NCBI GenBank assembly: GCA_032158295.1
Contig: CM063258.1
Span: forward strand, 997,001-1,061,000
Direction of reading: 5' to 3'
Source: Pycnopodia helianthoides
Taxonomy: Eukaryota > Echinodermata > Asteroidea > Forcipulatida > Asteriidae
DNA length: 64,000 nt
The position numbers and the translations under genes are program-made. Of the stretch, positions 52,345-63,990 are shown piece by piece. The first letter of the stretch is position 1; each line of letters starts with the position of its first letter. Below the pieces are notes generated by a model. It had not been told where the DNA came from. It was given only the letters and a program-made list of their open reading frames with translations, and did not search any database.

Positions 52345-54108
52345 CCATGCCTAGACCATCATTGTCTTGTCCCCGTGTTCATTGGCAAAAAATGAATACT
52401 GATTCTCATTGCACCAGACTAGTTTTATCCACCCAGCCTCGTAGTCTACTACTATACTAGTAACATTATAATTTTTTTTTTATGCCAAGATAAAAGTTAA
52501 TATTGCACTGGACTTGGAAACACTATTGGCTTGTCTTACAAAAGCCCGGTAATTAATTTTATACGAACATTGGATTCATTTGAGTGCATTGTCGCAGAAT
52601 ACAATCACGAGGTTGAAATTTGACTTGCCCATTTTACGAGGCGAAGCCAAATGAAATGGATAAGCCAGATTTCACCGAGTGGTTGTACTCTGTGACAATG
52701 TACGACAGAAATGCATTCACTTGTGAACATAAATAATCCAATAAACACAAAATAAGCCCGAAAACTTGTCCAGCCCAATTCTGAAAATTCTAGTTAAAAA
52801 ACCTTCTAAGTGAAAACTTCGATGACTCCATGTAGCCACCTTGCCTCGTTTGGAAAGACGGGCAGGGAACGAACATTTTGGAAACGATGCTACGAAGCGT
52901 CCCAAGCGTCCTATAATTCTCAATATAGGCCCCCTAGGACTCCTGTATTGTACTATGTAAACTAGTCTTCATTTTGATGCCTATATTTGCTTTTTAAAGA
53001 CTATCCTTAATGTCTGTGTTCTTCTTTTCATATTGTTAGGCCTTTTTAGTTGTTCAGTGTTTTTGATGACTTTTTGTGCTGTTTTTGTTCGTCTATGCTC
53101 TTTCTTGTCTTAATATTTCCCTTGCTTTTCTGGGATTTGGGAGACAAACACCTTTTGGCAACAGGTAAATGTTTAACGTGTATGCTCTCCTGGGTATCCC
53201 ACTGTTGTTCAACGTAAGTTTTTAATATATTCTAAATGTTTGTACACATTTGTGAATGTTTTGCCCGAAAAATACGATTATATTAAATTGTATATACCTT
53301 TTATGATCTTTGAAATTTCAACGAAATGGGTGCGAATTGTTGTGTACTTCCGGGACAAGAGAACAAACCAATACAACCTAACTTCTTGAAGACAGTACAT
53401 GTCCCTCAAAAACAACCCCCAACCCTCTGTAAATCGTAGAATATATTTTAAGAGTGAAAATACATGGATTAGTTTCTCGAAATGATCGCTCGCTCAATAG
53501 TAAAGAGGACAGCCATGAGTCACGCACAGTGAAATCTCTCTCGTGTGGCCGGCTGGCGTAACCTTGGAGTGCAGTATCGGCGGATGTAGCGACTGCACTA
53601 TCCACTCTACCTTTGGCTCTGCTGACTTCATCCACATTTTTGACCCAGCGTGGCTGGCGTACGACCATCTGGTTTCCGTGCGCCGTGGACTTTAAGTCCC
53701 TTCTCTTCGGCTCATCGGCTCTTTGAGCCTTGCCAGTTCCATCAACCTCCCCCAGCCCCCCCCCCCCCGTCAACGTAGTTAACATTTATGACATCCCATT
53801 ACGTTGCAGTCATCCGAAGCCCCGCTAAAAAAAACAGCTTATCACTTTCATAACGAGAGCGCTCTTATGCTGACGTCCACTTCAGAAATAATTAAGTCGA
53901 ACAGTGTTGTTTGGTTGGTTGCCCTGTTGTAGGACTCTGCCGGCAGTATTATGCAAATTATTTGTTGTTGATTCAGTCATCATGCTTGAGAAGGAGGCTA
54001 ACTATTAGCTGAGGCTTTGAGTCTTGTACCCAGTGTGTGATATCAATAACTAAAACCGATATCTCACTATGCAAAATGGTGTCCGACTATAGCTTCCCAA
54101 TGGTGAGG

Positions 54109-54237
54109 CCGTTTCCGAATTCGAGGCTATGGCTACGGCTACGACTGTTGCTAAGGGTGTTGCTAAGTACGTCCTATACATCAACGCATGATGACGCGGC
54201 GATCCAGCCGTAGCCATAGCCGACAATTCACACACGG
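54109..54237. mobile_element. Palindromic GGCTACGG MITE, second copy
   Basis: CCGTTTCCGAATTCGAGGCT at the left, GGCTACGGCTACGACTGTTG next, the centre CAACGCATGATGACGCGGCG, and TAGCCGACAATTCACACACGG at the right. It is the same family as 22194-22326. Confidence 0.85.
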
Positions 54238-54298
54238 TCTTTATATTTCATTGGGAGAAACCAAAATGGCCGAGTCATGACGTCGATGTACAGTACAT

Positions 54299-54446
54299 GC
54301 CCTTTTCGAAACCACGGCTTGGGATTGGGCTCCGGCTCAGGCCCCGTCAGTTATTTTGAATACGCGCTTTCGTTTACGGGGCTTCAATCAGACGGACGAA
54401 GTCTAAGCCGGAGCCCAAGCCCAAAAGCCGTGATTTCGAAAAGGGC
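54299..54446. mobile_element. Palindromic CCCTTTTCGAAACCACGG MITE
   Basis: GCCCTTTTCGAAACCACGGC at the left is mirrored by GCCGTGATTTCGAAAAGGGC at the right. Both arms carry GGGCTCCGGCTTAGGC-type words. It is related to the GGCCATTTTCGAAAAC elements at 37069 and 22016. It sits only about 60 bp from a GGCTACGG MITE. Confidence 0.85.
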
Positions 54447-56937
54447 CCATGATATCTAAATAAGTGTTCATATAAGAAAAATATCATTTAGGTAACATCT
54501 ATTGAAGTAGACAGAAACAAACACAGTCAGAGTGTTTTAGCGTGATTCAAGAAAATACCAACATTCAATTTTCAACATTCAATGGACAATCAATTTTATT
54601 GTCATAATCATAATAGCTACTGTGCCTGCACTCCAGTCAGAAGCTTCTGTATCAAATCCAAACCGCAATTCTATTGGACATTATTTCAATGACCCATCAA
54701 CATTCCACGACCCTCTTTTATGACCACTTGGAGCGACCAACAACATTAATAACACTTTTAGAGTTTAATGGAAGCGTGGCCGGGTAACTTTGGGCACACG
54801 CCTGAGTGTCTTTGGGGAAGGGGGGGGGGGCATAAGCGGGCGACGACAATTCAAGTTGTGTCTTTAGACCCCCATAGTTCGATCCCCAGAGACAGGGGGA
54901 ACTGACAAACCGAAGACCCTGAATTTAAAAGGGCATTTCGAGTAAAATACGCGGCATATGGCAGCCAAATTTTTTTGATGTGGCCCCCGACCCGATGCAC
55001 CGATGTTCATGCAAATTGTGCGGTCTGTATCCTACCGTAATTTACATCCCATTTGTTGCTAATGGTACTACAGAGGTACGAACAGAGGAAAAGTTGATGG
55101 AGCTCGAAACACTTTTTCACGGCATTACTCACACACACAATTATAATTAAAATTATGTTTACTGTGTTGAATGTCGTTTAAAAATTTGTGATTAAGTTTT
55201 TCCCCCCCTTTTTTAAGGGTAGATTATCAATAGGCCTAAAGCAAAATGAACCCTGTTTGTCAGAGGGTCTTGCAAGATGAGCAAGCAGGGTTGTATCGAC
55301 AAGTGGTGTAGAGGGGTGGGGGGGGGTCGTCGTAATTGAGCATCAGTTGCAAATGAGATTAGAATAAAATGGTCTTTTTGCCGAGCCAAAACTATTACAT
55401 TTTTCTTTGAAAAAAGAAGGTTCGTGGTGCTTCGACTTTTTTGGATCCACAGTAGAGTTCTGCGTTTGGGGTTGTCTTTCTTGACATAGGGACTATTATA
55501 TAAGTCGAAGGTAATGAAAATTCAGTCGGCAAATTGGCTTCCATGTAGTTATGGAAGCCAAGGTTCCGAAAGAAAAACACCCTTGCCTACCCCCGGTAAG
55601 AGCAAGTAGTCTTTTTTTAATGTACTGCCTCGAAAATTTTTTTGAAGACTTTACTGACAATACAAAATGATACAGCTGCTTAAATAAAAGGGGAAAACGC
55701 ATTTCCTTTTGTCAAAATGCATTTTTTTGGTGTCAAGATCTGACGCATAACTATATTTATTTCTTCATCGTCTTCTCCCATTTGGTTCGTCTTTGTATCA
55801 GGGCTATATTGGAATGGACACTCCTGGTAGATTCTTTGTTTCCGTGAGTGGAGAGTTGGGCACCTGGACCTTCCGTAGAGGTAAGTTTATTTTATTCTTT
55901 AAATTTGAATGGTATTGCGTTTATAGGAAACATGACGACCAGCTCGTGCGCGCTCCTTGTTCCTTTGCTATCTTCTCTCCGATAGCACAACGTCTTAACC
56001 GCGATCCAAGCGCGAACATGTTTTTTTTCTCTCAAAGAAATCATCGGCCGGGCAACCTCTCCAAGAAAAAGGGCGGCAATATTATTAAGCCCAACAGTTG
56101 TGTCTTACACGCTTGGGGTCACCCGTTTGTCAGGTACGCCAGAGTTTGCCCCGTGAATGATGTCTCTGAACTCAGTCAGGCGTGACGGGAGCTTTTGCCC
56201 GCACCACCAAACAACGGGCCAGCTATTAAATACCAATTAGTGCTCTATGAAGTGACGGCTGAAGATAATATGCAAAGCCACGGACTCAATTTTCATGTCA
56301 CATTTGTGTATATTTATTTGTGAGGGAGTCTCCCCTGTCGGATGGCTAATCCCACTTCTTTCGCCAAATGCCCGCGCTGGTTCCCAGAGGGTCGCATACA
56401 GGCAAGAGTCACCTACTCACTAAGCCCCCTTCCGCACACAACCCCCCGAAGCCAAAAAATTTAACCCTCGCATTTTGGAAACGGATCATTTTTTTCTCTC
56501 TCTCTCTCTTCAGCGGAAAGTTTGCACACACGAGACACCGTTCATCATGCCTCGAGCGACGTGGCTTTTTTTTTTTTTAACCCCGGCTCTTTTCTGTCCC
56601 ATAAGCGAAGTCCTCCAAGCGAAGGAGTGCGGGTAATTACCTCATTATCTACGGCTGATGTATGGTCCCGGCAAACACGGTAATCCCATAGAGTGATATG
56701 TCAACACTATAATCAGATATTTATCTGTCTGTTCGGATACATGCATCAGTCGTCGCACGCCCCCCCCCCCCAAAAAAAGAGAGAAGTTTCCAAACCTGTC
56801 CACACCAACAACTGCAAAATGTAGCGTATCGTTTTTGGCTCTGCCATTTTGAAAACAACAATGCCTTCATTGAGGGGAAATTAAACTTGTATAAGGCACT
56901 TAAAAGTAGAGCAATACATTTACACTCAGATGGAAAA
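54447..56937. other. Upstream intergenic with one candidate exon
   Basis: Mostly non-repetitive DNA. It contains the orphan exon candidate at 55802-55880 and a unique block at about 56215-56420 with CCAATTAGTGC and an octamer-like TATGCAAAG. No recognisable gene. Confidence 0.4.
55802..55880 (+). other. Candidate orphan exon with strong splice sites
   Basis: A pyrimidine-rich tract and CAG at 55799-55801 precede, and a near-consensus donor GTAAGT follows at 55881. The 79 bases are open in one frame only (26 codons plus one base, beginning GYIGMDTPGRFF and ending LGTWTFRR); the other two frames have stops. I do not recognise the peptide, and no partner exon is apparent. It could be an exon of an unknown plus-strand gene, part of a non-coding RNA, or chance. 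Confidence 0.25.
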
Positions 56938-57243
56938 CCTTGGAGCTCAAAACACCCACCGTCAATCGCATCAAAAATTGAGCAACGTTTTGACAAGTTC
57001 AAAAACAAAAACGGTCTTTAAAGGTGCTGACTAAAAACGATCGAAAGATAAACGCGTTTTTTCAACCTGTCGTTTACATTTGGTACCAACTGTCCCTAAC
57101 GATATTTTCGTGTAAAAATGCTATCATCTGCGAGGAGAAAACGAAAAATGTTAGCCGATGTTTTTATTTCGATTAGCCAAACCGAAATAAGAAGCCCACA
57201 AGTAACGACAAACCGTAAACCAATATTCGTTGTTCTTACTGAT
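56938..57243. repeat. Dispersed repeat, copy 1 of 2
   Basis: It shares in order ACACCCACCGTCAAT, ACAAGTTCAAAAACAAAA, TTTAAAGGTG, AAGATAAACG, TTTTCAACCTG, AACGATATT, ATCTGCGAGG, GATGTTTTTATTTCGATT and AACCGAAATAAGAAG with 58988-59290. The family has no ORF. AAAGGTG recalls the TTAA MITE ends, so it may be a composite. Confidence 0.75.
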
Positions 57244-58987
57244 ATACGTTGCCACCTAGTTGAACGCAAGAGGCGTTTATTGGGAACGAGGGATTAAGGG
57301 TGCATGTAAATAATAAACAATGAGATGCACCGTCCCCGAGAGGTATTTATCTACAGATCTCGAGAATTGTAATAATAGCATGCCGACTCCACCTTCAACC
57401 AAACTGTCTCATCCTTGCCCTGTACGAGAAAAAACTGTTCATTCTTATTCATATTTCATAACTCTCATGAAGTATGCACGGCACACAATACCGTTTTACC
57501 AAACGCGTGGCTTGCCGCTAAGTCGACCATAAACCGGCTATTTTAATTCCTAATTTTGAGAATTAGGTCTACTTCACTCATTGTCCGTAGTACTGCGTTG
57601 AATTGTGTTTTACGCCCGTGTCATCATCACTCTTTAAGCTATTCATTGATTTTTTTCCCCCATTTACTTATGAAGCCGAGCTTATTATTATCAATTTTTT
57701 GTTGTATTTAGAGTTTTATTTTTGTTTGATTAGCGACTGTTCTTTAGGCGGGACCACAAATTCTCCCAAGGTCGACCCTAGCCCATTGTCAAAGCCAAAA
57801 CTACCCTCAACCCGTGGCCGCAACAACCGAGCAAGATAATTGACATGTAGGAAGATGACAATACCCGCATAGACAAACATACCGAAGTGAAATGACAACC
57901 TCTTTATAGAATAGTAATTATAGCAATTATTGATTGTATGGTTTGAGGGAGAGAAATGGAATGACTGTAATGAAGAAAAAAAAGGGCGCGGTGTATTGGA
58001 AGCTCAAGCACGGAGAAGAGGAAAATCTGGTGGGCGACGGACCCTCGGAGGCGACCGTCCGTTGTTTGTTTTCAACGGGCGATTGAAGTCGCCAAAGACC
58101 GGTCTCGGAGTAAATAAAGTGCGTTCCGGCCATCTGCTCCTTCGTTGGATATGTCGGCTTTCATTTACTGGAATATCAAGCAGAGGCTAAAGGATTTTAT
58201 GGAAATTCGCCAAACAAAAAAAGACGTTTAGCGTTTGAGACGTGGCATCGATAGAACATTGGTCATTCGTGGAAATTGAAAGGGGAACAAACAGCTTCAG
58301 GAGCGAATGACCACCGTAGTGATGTCAAAAACAAACAACAGCAACAACGTCTATCCAAATTGTACAGACCGCGAACTGATCAGTTTGAACTTTGACACCG
58401 TTTCCTGTATACTATCAAAACGCACCACTTTTTTTTTTACTGAAGAAACAACGACTGACAATTTTACAGGGTTCAATTTGGTTGATGAACAAATTGTTCT
58501 GCTCACCCTATATAAATCAGCGGGGAGAAAGTCAATTATAATCGAAAAAGCTTTCTGAGAAAATAGAATTAGCGGTTGCAAACTGCTCACCAACCAAAAC
58601 GATCTATGGTATACATGCAAACACATAATTAATGGCCTGACAGTGTGACCCCAAGAAACACAGCACACATAAACAGGTATACCGGTGTAACAGAAGCAGT
58701 CGAGTGGAAAGACATGAGAGAGAGAGAGAGGCAGAAAGCACACAGAAAAATCAAGCAATTATTAACCAAAATATTATATTTCTTTGCCGGTAATCATTAC
58801 TCTGCTAGACATTTTTTCAGTCATATCTTTTACTTTGATAACCTTGGTAAGTTATTCAGCTAAGCGAAATACCCGTTTCGTAAAACAAATTAATAATAAT
58901 AATAAAATGCACCCCTCTTCTTCATTTTCACAATGTCCGCCCCCCCCCCAAAAAAAGATTAAATATCAATTTTACCGAGTAGAACAT

Positions 58988-59290
58988 TTGAGCCCAAACA
59001 CCGTCAATCAAATGAAAAATTTGGTAATGAATTTGCAAAGTTCAAAGACAAAATCCATTATTTAAAGGTGATGATTGCAAAGTGCGATCAAAGGATAAAC
59101 GATTTTCAACCTGGTCGAGATACATTTTGTAACTGTTCCGAACGATATTCCAAGTCAGAAATGCTTCCATCTGCGAGGGGGAAAAATTGTTAAGCCCAAA
59201 ATACTCGATGTTTTTATTTCGATTGTCAAACCGAAATAAGAAGTCTACAAAGTACACAAAGAAACCGTAAACCACTCTAAGTAGTTCTCA
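58988..59290. repeat. Dispersed repeat, copy 2 of 2
   Basis: Colinear with 56938-57243 at roughly three quarters identity by eye, 2 kb downstream in the same orientation. Another short similarity joins 58418-58485 to 59300-59375 (ACTGAAGAAACAACGACTGACAATTTTACAGG against CCAGAAGAAATAACAATATTGACAGTTTTACAGG), so a larger segment may have been duplicated. Confidence 0.7.
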
Positions 59291-59989
59291 CTAAAAAGTG
59301 GCCAACAAATGTTTCAGTTTTTTTCCAGAAGAAATAACAATATTGACAGTTTTACAGGTCTCCATTTCATTGCGTAGAGCCTTTCAGCTGACTGAAATGT
59401 ACCAATTTCGTGAAAAATACACCCATCCTCTTTTTCCACAATATTTCCCCCGAATCTGTAACTTTTTTTTTTTTAATTCGTCAGTTTGAAGGCACTGTTT
59501 GTGGCTGAACCTTCCACCAACAACTGCATATAGATTGCAATCCCTTTAGAATTTTAAAATAACTGGGGGACAGGCTTGTCTGTTGTGTTCCCTTTAAAAT
59601 ATTGTCCAAATGGAGTTTATTATTCAACTCACGTATGGGAGATGGCGTATTACCCAGCCGACCCCATCGTCGGAAAAGCCGCGGCCGGGATACGTCAACA
59701 TTACAAAAACAACGCCAGATGCCGTATTTCAATTTTTAAACGCCGTTTAACAGAGTTTTAATGAAATCAACAAAATTTGACCATTTCTGGGGTGGGTGTG
59801 TTGTTGTATGTTCTGGTTTTTTTCCCCCCGAGTTGGAACAAAGTAGAATGCGTATTACTTTCGCGTGGAGCAGCTTCCCGGACTGTTGCAAGCCATGAAA
59901 TGGTGCATCCTTCTAGACAAGTGTTAAGATTTGTCGTTGACAAAGGGGAGTTTTTTTTCATGTAAATGTAATGGATATTGAGCAACCTT

Positions 59990-60376
59990 TTAAAGGTATT
60001 ATACATGATTGGTAAAGGAGGAACACCATAATTGTTTAATTTTAGTCCGAAAGCTTACTGATTATGAAGTTCATACTGGAACTCTTTTTCTGTGAAATAT
60101 TTCCCTCTGAAATGAAGTCATATCGAGAAAATTGTCTCTGAAAACCTGAAGAAACGCAACATTTGATTTCGGTTGTTACAACCAAAACTAAGGACAATGT
60201 GTTTACAAGCTGAAAATTGTGCCATAGTTTTTCCACTATTTTCTCCTGACTCACAACAACGAATTAAGCCGTAGTTTTCACTGGTTTGTTATACATGGTT
60301 GATCACTCAAAACATGAACACTGTCTGCGACCATTTTGTCTGCTCAAAATTGAGTGGTAAGAAGATTAAACCTTTA
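59990..60376. mobile_element. TTAA-type MITE, TATTATACATGATTGG type
   Basis: It starts TTAAAGGTATTATACATGAT and ends TTAAACCTTTA. The interior has AAATATTTCCCTCTGAAATG, TTTCCACTATTTTCTC and TTTTCACTGGTTTGTTATAC, equivalent to positions in the copies at 19845 and 20589. The right end is degraded. Confidence 0.7.
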
Positions 60377-60589
60377 TAATTGTTTAAAAAACACATTTTT
60401 TATTGCTGTGCTTGGTCAAAGCCTTTCCACTCCCGGGGGTGCTACCCCTAAAAAGTTGATTAAGTTTCCGAAATGGCGCACTGGACAGGGATTGGTGTTG
60501 TGAAGATAATTCTACCCAGGGAGCTTAACAGAAGATTAGCCATCTACAAAACAATAAGCCGGTCCTCACGTTTTGAATACAGCGATATG

Positions 60590-60745
60590 CCAGATCACGT
60601 GGTCTAGCAGTTGATACAGCTGTTCTGAAACATGTATGTCGTTGGTTCGAGTCCTACCAGAGTAGCTTGTTGATTTTTTTTCCGCGTGACCCAGAAAGCA
60701 CTGAGTGTACAGCGCCTATCACATCGATGTACGAGGGTTGTCTTT
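60590..60745 (+). mobile_element. tRNA-derived SINE, second family
   Basis: An A-box-like TGGTCTAGCAGTTGATACAGC and a B box GGTTCGAGTCC are followed by CCAGAGTAGC, CACTGAGTGTACAGCGCC and CACATCGATGT. The same order occurs at 7279-7415. It lacks a clear simple-repeat tail. Confidence 0.6.
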
Positions 60746-61230
60746 GGGGTGGGGTGGGGGAAATAAACACAGTGTCTTTGTTATACTCAAGGAAGAAATG
60801 AGCACAAAGTTATTAGGAGTATGTCACTCTGTTGCTTTTTGCAAAACAGAGTTTATGCCTGACGTTTTGACCATACAGCAGAGTCTTTCTCGAAGGCTAA
60901 ATAATGAAACACTACATAAACAAGTATACTGGCGTAACAGAAGCAGTAATGTGGGAAAAGGAGATAGAGTAAGTCAGAAAGCATACAGAAAAAGCAATGG
61001 ATGAACAATGAATGAGACCTTGGTCAGGTTAGACGTTGGTTTATTTTTGTGTCATTGTTGAAACATTCTTCAATTTAGTTGTGTGTTTTGACAACCTTGT
61101 TGGCATTGATCTTTATAAATTGTCAATTAATGTATCGTGTTATTTGATATTGTCAAATTTGTTTCGCTCCCGGGGTTGCATACTCCTAAGGAGTAAAGTT
61201 GTGTGACAGTCAATTACCGAACAGAGCAGT

Positions 61231-61476
61231 ATTGGTGTAATGCACGTAAAAGAACCCAGATACACTTATCGCTAAGAGAAGGGGTTTGCCCCGGTGTTCC
61301 TGGTTTGATTGGCAGCATATTGCGTCCACAGCACCTTGTAAACCATTACATGGTGCTATGTCAAGGAAAAAGGGTCCCATACTTCAAAAACGTAGCTCCA
61401 CATTATACCTTGCAAGGAAAAATACTGAGCGCTTTGAGACGCCCATCGGACGTGATAAAGCGCTATATAAGAACTG

Positions 61477-61507
<31 letters not shown>
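61231..61507 (+). mobile_element. Composite SINE: Leu-SINE body plus GCGCTATATAAG tail
   Basis: The first part (TGCACGTAAAAGAACCCAGA, AGGGGTTTGCCCCGGTGTTCCTGG) matches the body of the SINEs at 6965 and 45771. After that it switches to TTGATTGGCAGCATATTGCG, CCTTGTAAACCATTACATGG, TAAAGCGCTATATAAGAA and (ATT)n, which is the module at 8628. It shows that 5' and 3' modules are exchanged among the families here. Confidence 0.8.
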
Positions 61508-61508
<1 letters not shown>

Positions 61509-62517
61509 AGCCCTGAAATATGTTAGGAAATATCTGTCATTATTTTATTATAAATGATTATTTTTTATTAATTGTCTGCTTATCATTCTGCCAGAAGAAG
61601 ACGAAGAAGAAGTAGAGATATCACCCTTTAAAATATGTTGTAGAGTGCGAAGGGCAGCCTCAGAAATCACAAGTACGGTCAACCACAAAAAAAAAAATGC
61701 ACGCAGGCTTAAAGCAGTGTATTTATTTTATTAGGGCTTGTAAAAAGTGCAATCTAGCGTTCATTGAAGATAATGTACTTACTCTAAAAACACGGAGTTC
61801 TTCTTATACTCGACCGACCTCTACTGTTGAGGGTGGATTTCCCGGTGGGATTTCACGCCCGTACACGCCAAACTAATACATGAATACCTCCCGTATATAC
61901 CTTTTAACTTTGTTTGCTTCATGTCGAATTCAGCATAGTAGCTCGTGATGCTTAAAGCTAATGCTGACAATGTTCAGGGCACAAACACCTACTGCAGTCT
62001 AGAATTTATGAATGATATTGTTGAAAATGCACGTTGCTATACCTTTTTGAGTTTTGAATAAACACGATTTCTTTTGTACAAACACCCATAGATTATTATT
62101 AAGTTCAATGTGTTTGTAGTAGACAGTTTCAGTAAAATTGTCAATGTCCGTTTTATGAGGGAGACATTGAATCAAAAAAAGGAATAGTTTAAGGACCAAT
62201 TTTCTCCAAAAATAACAATTTTAGTCTATAAAAAGTAGGTTTAAAGATTAAAATTGTGTTTTTTTCTAAGAATTCATCTCATGGCACTGTCACTACCGTA
62301 AGTCAGTACAAATTATACAAGCCATCCACATAAGTTATAAAATTACCATCTTCACAATGTCACACATTTGACTTAATTCATAATTTAATGTACAATTTGT
62401 TTTCTCCACTGAATCATATTTGTTATGGTCCCTTTATTTTCCAATCAATAGATCAAAGTGTTTCAAAATCTACAGCAGTTGCCAAGAAGCATACTGGAAA
62501 AATATGAGCAATTTTGG

Positions 62518-63201
62518 ATTGATCAATGATTAGGTCGAGTGCGAGGCATCAATGGCTGCCTTCTTGATAAAGTTCAGTTACAAATAAAATATACAAATAA
62601 AAAATAAGGGTGTGTAGTATGTGCGCCATATAGCGGTCAGAAATGCTCCAACCATCGATTGATATTCAGTTATTGACTATCGACTATTTGATCAATTTCG
62701 ATGATTTAAGGTTGATTAATCACCAATGGATGACGGGCAGGTGAAACAAGCAACCAAGAATGACGCACATTTTTGTTGGATAATCTGAGATGATTCCAAT
62801 CGGTTGTTTTATCAATTGTTGATAAAGCATCGATCACCAATTATTGACATATATATTGATCAATCGCAATGCAATGACATAGACTATTTAGGGTACGGGT
62901 AGTTTTTACACAGTAAGAATATGCATGTGTGTTTAAATGGATCGATGAGGGTCCAATGAGTTATTCTAACCAGCCTTTTTGTCTATTATTGATTATGGGT
63001 ATTGGATAGAGACGATTGATTATAGGTATTGCTCAAAGGCGGATTATCTGACATAATCAATCTCATTGGATATGGGACAGATGAATATACAAAATCAAAA
63101 GTACATTTACAAATGATTGTATTAATTGATAACACTGTTATCTTAATTGTCCGATTTTTCAATTATTGATTACGGGCATCGATTATTACGTATCGATCAA
63201 T
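62518..63201. promoter_or_regulatory. Cluster of ATTGAT/ATCAAT motifs
   Basis: ATTGAT or ATCAAT occurs 14 times in 684 bp (62518, 62522, 62548, 62658, 62691, 62811, 62855, 62859, 62988, 63015, 63056, 63125, 63165, 63196) and ATCGAT five times (62654, 62829, 62941, 63178, 63192). Chance would give about one or fewer. ATTGAT and ATCGAT are the core of Onecut/HNF6-type and related cut-homeodomain sites. The cluster may be an enhancer about 23 kb upstream of Barhl. A decayed simple repeat (ATTGATTATGGGTATTG-like words) is the alternative. Confidence 0.4.
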
Positions 63202-63369
63202 GTGTAGTGGTTAAATTCAGGGGAGCTGATGGGCGCCTTTAAGACCGATGTCATATTATTCCCGTGCTGCCCAGCTAGCCAGCAACGAAGCCCCCTGTTG
63301 TATACATGTTTAAATAATGAGTTTTACCACCATTTCAACGCCACAAAGTACCCCAGCTCACTGCTTAGT

Positions 63370-63900
63370 CATGGGCCATTTTAAACACACACACACACAC
63401 TCACGGACGAGATTAAGGCAAAGCGATCGCTCGAATAATTCCCGGTCCAGAAATAATAAATGACTTTCACGGCCACGTCATGTTTTGATTGTCATTTTTT
63501 TGTAAGTTTTTCCCCCCTTTTTCTGTTCCACGCGATGAATATTATATAGTTTTTTTCCCTCCCGTCTTCTCTGGCGTTCGCTCAATTATTGACAAGCATT
63601 CTTGGTAATTATGAGCAGACTCAAATGCTCGTTACACATTGTTTATTCAGACAGATATTTATTCTTCATCACTATTTCACCGGGCACCCGGTGTTAAATA
63701 ATATCTCCGCCATGAGGCCAACGGAGAATGCGCAGCGGCCATTTTGGAAACCACACTTTCGCGCCTAAACAGGCCGTGGGTCCGAATTTATTAGGCTGCC
63801 CTTAACAGCGGGAGCTGCCGATCGGGACGCAGCCTCTTAAATCGGTGTTCAGTGTTTCATATTTGATAGATACATATAACAAAAAGAGCATGCACGAGCC
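63370..63900. promoter_or_regulatory. Unique block at the right end; candidate regulatory DNA
   Basis: Non-repetitive, CpG-containing sequence with CTCAATTATTGACAAGC, TTGGTAATTATGAGCAG, a GGGCACCCGGTG dyad and GCAGCGGCCATTTTGGA. It has no coding frame. Homeodomain-type AATTA cores and absence of repeats are the only support. Confidence 0.18.
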
Positions 63901-63924
63901 GCCATATTTGATCTTTGGATACGT

Positions 63925-63990
63925 CGTGGATGCTAACGCTTGCAAGAGCTATAGTTGGTTCGAATCCAACCCAAACCTGTGAAGATTGGA
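63925..63990 (+). mobile_element. tRNA-like SINE start, cut by the window edge
   Basis: A B-box sequence GGTTCGAATCC with GCTAACGC upstream and CAACCCAAACC downstream looks like the head of a tRNA-derived SINE. Too little is present to assign a family. Confidence 0.3.
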
